From Chitinophagales bacterium (GTDB taxonomy: Bacteria > Bacteroidota > Bacteroidia > Chitinophagales > CAIODY01): a stretch of DNA of 8,468 nucleotides. Shown piece by piece: positions 7,435-8,468 of this stretch. Position 1 is the stretch's first letter; every line of letters starts with the position of its first letter. The position numbers were made by a program, and so were the translations under genes. Under the pieces are notes generated by a model that was not told where the DNA came from, made no database searches, and saw nothing but the letters and a program-made list of their open reading frames with translations. The stretch spans positions 1 to 8,468 of the forward strand of contig JAHEYX010000119.1 of the NCBI GenBank assembly GCA_023251415.1. Reading direction: 5' to 3'.

Positions 7435-7901
7435 GTTTATTTTCTACGCTATTAATGGCTAAAACACAATTTAGAAAACTTGCTGACGCTTCAATCTTTA
7501 ACAACCAAATTATTAAAAGTGACAGCACAATTTCTGATAGTATAAAAGTAATATCCGGAATAGTTGTAGATTCTTCCAATCAAATACCTTTAGATTTTGT
7601 AACTATAAAGGTATTTCATTTTGACCAATTCGTTGGCGGTACTTATTCCGAAGCAGACGGCAGTTTCAAAGTAGCAGTTAAAATACCGAGCAAACTTATT
7701 CAAGAATATCGTATCGAAATCATTAACACCGGATACGATACTATAAAAACTAATATTAATGCAACATCGGCTTTCAACATGAATTATGCATTAAATAAAA
7801 CGCCGATTAACTTATTAAACTTACATATTGTTGGTATATTTTATCCTACCAATACGACTACTGAACCTAAGAAAATTAAAAAAAGAAAACATAGAAGATA
7901 A
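7419..7901 (+). CDS. C-terminal piece of the frame-disrupted protein: membrane helix plus carboxypeptidase-regulatory-like (CNA-B-like) domain
   Basis: The frame is open from 7410. The first start-like codon is TTG at 7419 and the first ATG is at 7455, but neither is likely a true start, because the membrane helix (GIGLFSTLLM) begins right at the break. Residues about 44-125, counted from 7419, form a carboxypeptidase-regulatory-like beta-sandwich: ISGIVVDSSNQIPLDFVTIK, then GTYSEADGSFKV, then YRIEIINTGYDTIK. In the family this domain lies on the periplasmic side and is often a stalk or binding module. The protein ends in a strongly basic tail, KKIKKRKHRR, with no T9SS or TonB-dependent receptor region. 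This makes the reconstructed protein about 245 residues. The gene converges on the glycosyltransferase gene with a 22-base gap. If the frameshift is real, this piece may not be translated. Confidence 0.7.
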   Translation: MFVGIGLFSTLLMAKTQFRKLADASIFNNQIIKSDSTISDSIKVISGIVVDSSNQIPLDFVTIKVFHFDQFVGGTYSEADGSFKVAVKIPSKLIQEYRIEIINTGYDTIKTNINATSAFNMNYALNKTPINLLNLHIVGIFYPTNTTTEPKKIKKRKHRR

Positions 7902-7912
7902 GCCATTGAAGT

Positions 7913-7935
7913 CAAATTTACAATTATAAAATTTG
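7913..7935. terminator. AT-rich hairpin between convergent genes
   Basis: CAAATTT (7913-7919) can pair with AAATTTG (7929-7935) around a nine-base loop. It overlaps the glycosyltransferase stop at 7924-7926 and sits just past the stop of the plus-strand gene at 7899-7901. A shared two-way terminator would be well placed here. With one G-C pair and no T tract, the stem is weak and the call is tentative. Confidence 0.2.
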
Positions 7936-8468
7936 CTCTACCGATTTCCAATAATTAATGGCTGTGGTATCCCATGAAAACAGTGCTTGACGACTTTTAC
8001 CTTTTTGAATGAGCTTATTTATTAACTCCGGTTGTTGCATTACACATTGCATTGCATCAGCAATCGCTTGGTGATTAGTTGGATCAACTGTTAAAGCGGC
8101 ATCGGCTGCTACTTCGGCCATTGAATTAACATTACTGGTAATTACAGGCACTTCACAACGCATCGCTTCTACTATCGGAATTCCGAAACCTTCAAATAAA
8201 GAAACATAAACCATAGCCTTCGAAGCGGCTACTAAAGCAGCAATTTTTTGGTGCGATAAACTTCCGGTAAATACAATATCATCTTTAGCTTTTAATAGCT
8301 TGTAAGTGGCTTGAATGGTTGATTTACCAAACATAAAATCACCAACTAACACCAGCCTTATTGTTGAAGAGGTTTGCTTTTTAAATAAGTCAAAAGCCAA
8401 CAATAAGCCTTCAATGTTTTTGCGCGGATGCAATGAGCTCACACAAATAAAAAAGTCTTCCCCATTAG
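7924..8468 (-). CDS. GT4-type (Glycos_transf_1) glycosyltransferase, 5'-partial
   Basis: This is the C-terminal, nucleotide-sugar-binding half of a GT-B fold glycosyltransferase; the gene runs off the right edge of the window. The frame stays open through 8466 (NGEDFFIC...), so the GTG at 8442 is only an internal valine. Visible motifs, numbered from that GTG, are HPRKN (5-9) with the basic donor-phosphate residues, the VLVGD strand (31-35), VFTGSLS (57-63), and the E-x7-E signature EGFGIPIVE (Glu84 to Glu92). ITSNVNSMAEVAADAAL (101-117) and a C-terminal SWDTTAINYWKSVEQIL helix follow. These are standard for GT4 retaining transferases that build lipopolysaccharide, exopolysaccharide or capsule glycans. 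Donor and acceptor cannot be read from the sequence. It faces the plus-strand membrane protein gene tail to tail. Confidence 0.9.
   Translation of the reverse strand, partial: NGEDFFICVSSLHPRKNIEGLLLAFDLFKKQTSSTIRLVLVGDFMFGKSTIQATYKLLKAKDDIVFTGSLSHQKIAALVAASKAMVYVSLFEGFGIPIVEAMRCEVPVITSNVNSMAEVAADAALTVDPTNHQAIADAMQCVMQQPELINKLIQKGKSRQALFSWDTTAINYWKSVEQIL

Noticed and set aside
7419..7901. Downstream piece as an independent gene starting at TTG 7419
   Set aside because: The start codon would sit inside the membrane helix and overlap the upstream piece by 16 bases. The domain order fits one continuous gene better.
7924..8442. Complete 172-residue glycosyltransferase starting at GTG 8442
   Set aside because: The frame continues upstream with family-like sequence (EDFFICVSSLHPRKN) to the window edge, so the gene is truncated by the window, not short.
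1..8468. Mobile element, CRISPR array, tRNA or rRNA
   Set aside because: No transposase or integrase motifs, no regularly spaced direct repeats, no cloverleaf or rRNA-like sequence were seen. The gaps between genes are too short to hide most of these.

Overview
The window looks like chromosome from an AT-rich member of the Bacteroidota. Four things point there: a hybrid two-component sensor with a Reg_prop/Y_Y_Y sensor half, a secreted esterase ending in a type IX secretion (T9SS) sorting domain, a Cys-motif/carboxypeptidase-regulatory-like protein typical of that phylum, and start codons without Shine-Dalgarno sequences. Class or genus cannot be assigned from sequence reading alone.

Layout. 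(1) 2-2620, plus strand: the last 872 codons of a hybrid histidine kinase whose 5' end lies outside the window. (2) 2617-3867, minus strand: a secreted alpha/beta-hydrolase (esterase-like) with a T9SS tail; its stop codon overlaps the kinase stop tail to tail. (3) 3868-3956: an 89-base gap holding an 11-bp perfect inverted repeat, one arm of which reaches into the esterase start codon. (4) 3957-6119, minus strand: a PIF1/RecD-like superfamily 1 helicase with a C-terminal helix-turn-helix module. (5) 6120-6250: a divergent promoter region with a 7-bp inverted repeat. (6) 6251-7099 (possibly from 6224), plus strand: a FemAB/GNAT-like acyltransferase. (7) 7165-7901, plus strand: one Bacteroidota-type membrane protein split into two frames by an apparent one-base loss in an A tract near 7408-7411. 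(8) 7924-8468, minus strand: the C-terminal part of a GT4-type glycosyltransferase whose 5' end lies outside the window.

No intergenic stretch exceeds about 130 bases. I saw no tRNA, rRNA, CRISPR array, insertion sequence or attachment site. The genes do not form one obvious pathway. The kinase and esterase are convergent. The helicase and esterase are co-directional and 89 bases apart, so co-transcription is possible but not shown. The acyltransferase and glycosyltransferase both fit a cell-surface or polysaccharide neighbourhood, but they lie on opposite strands.

I did not find a convincing new multi-gene system. The best leads are the frame-disrupted gene at 7165-7901 and the inverted repeat at the esterase start.
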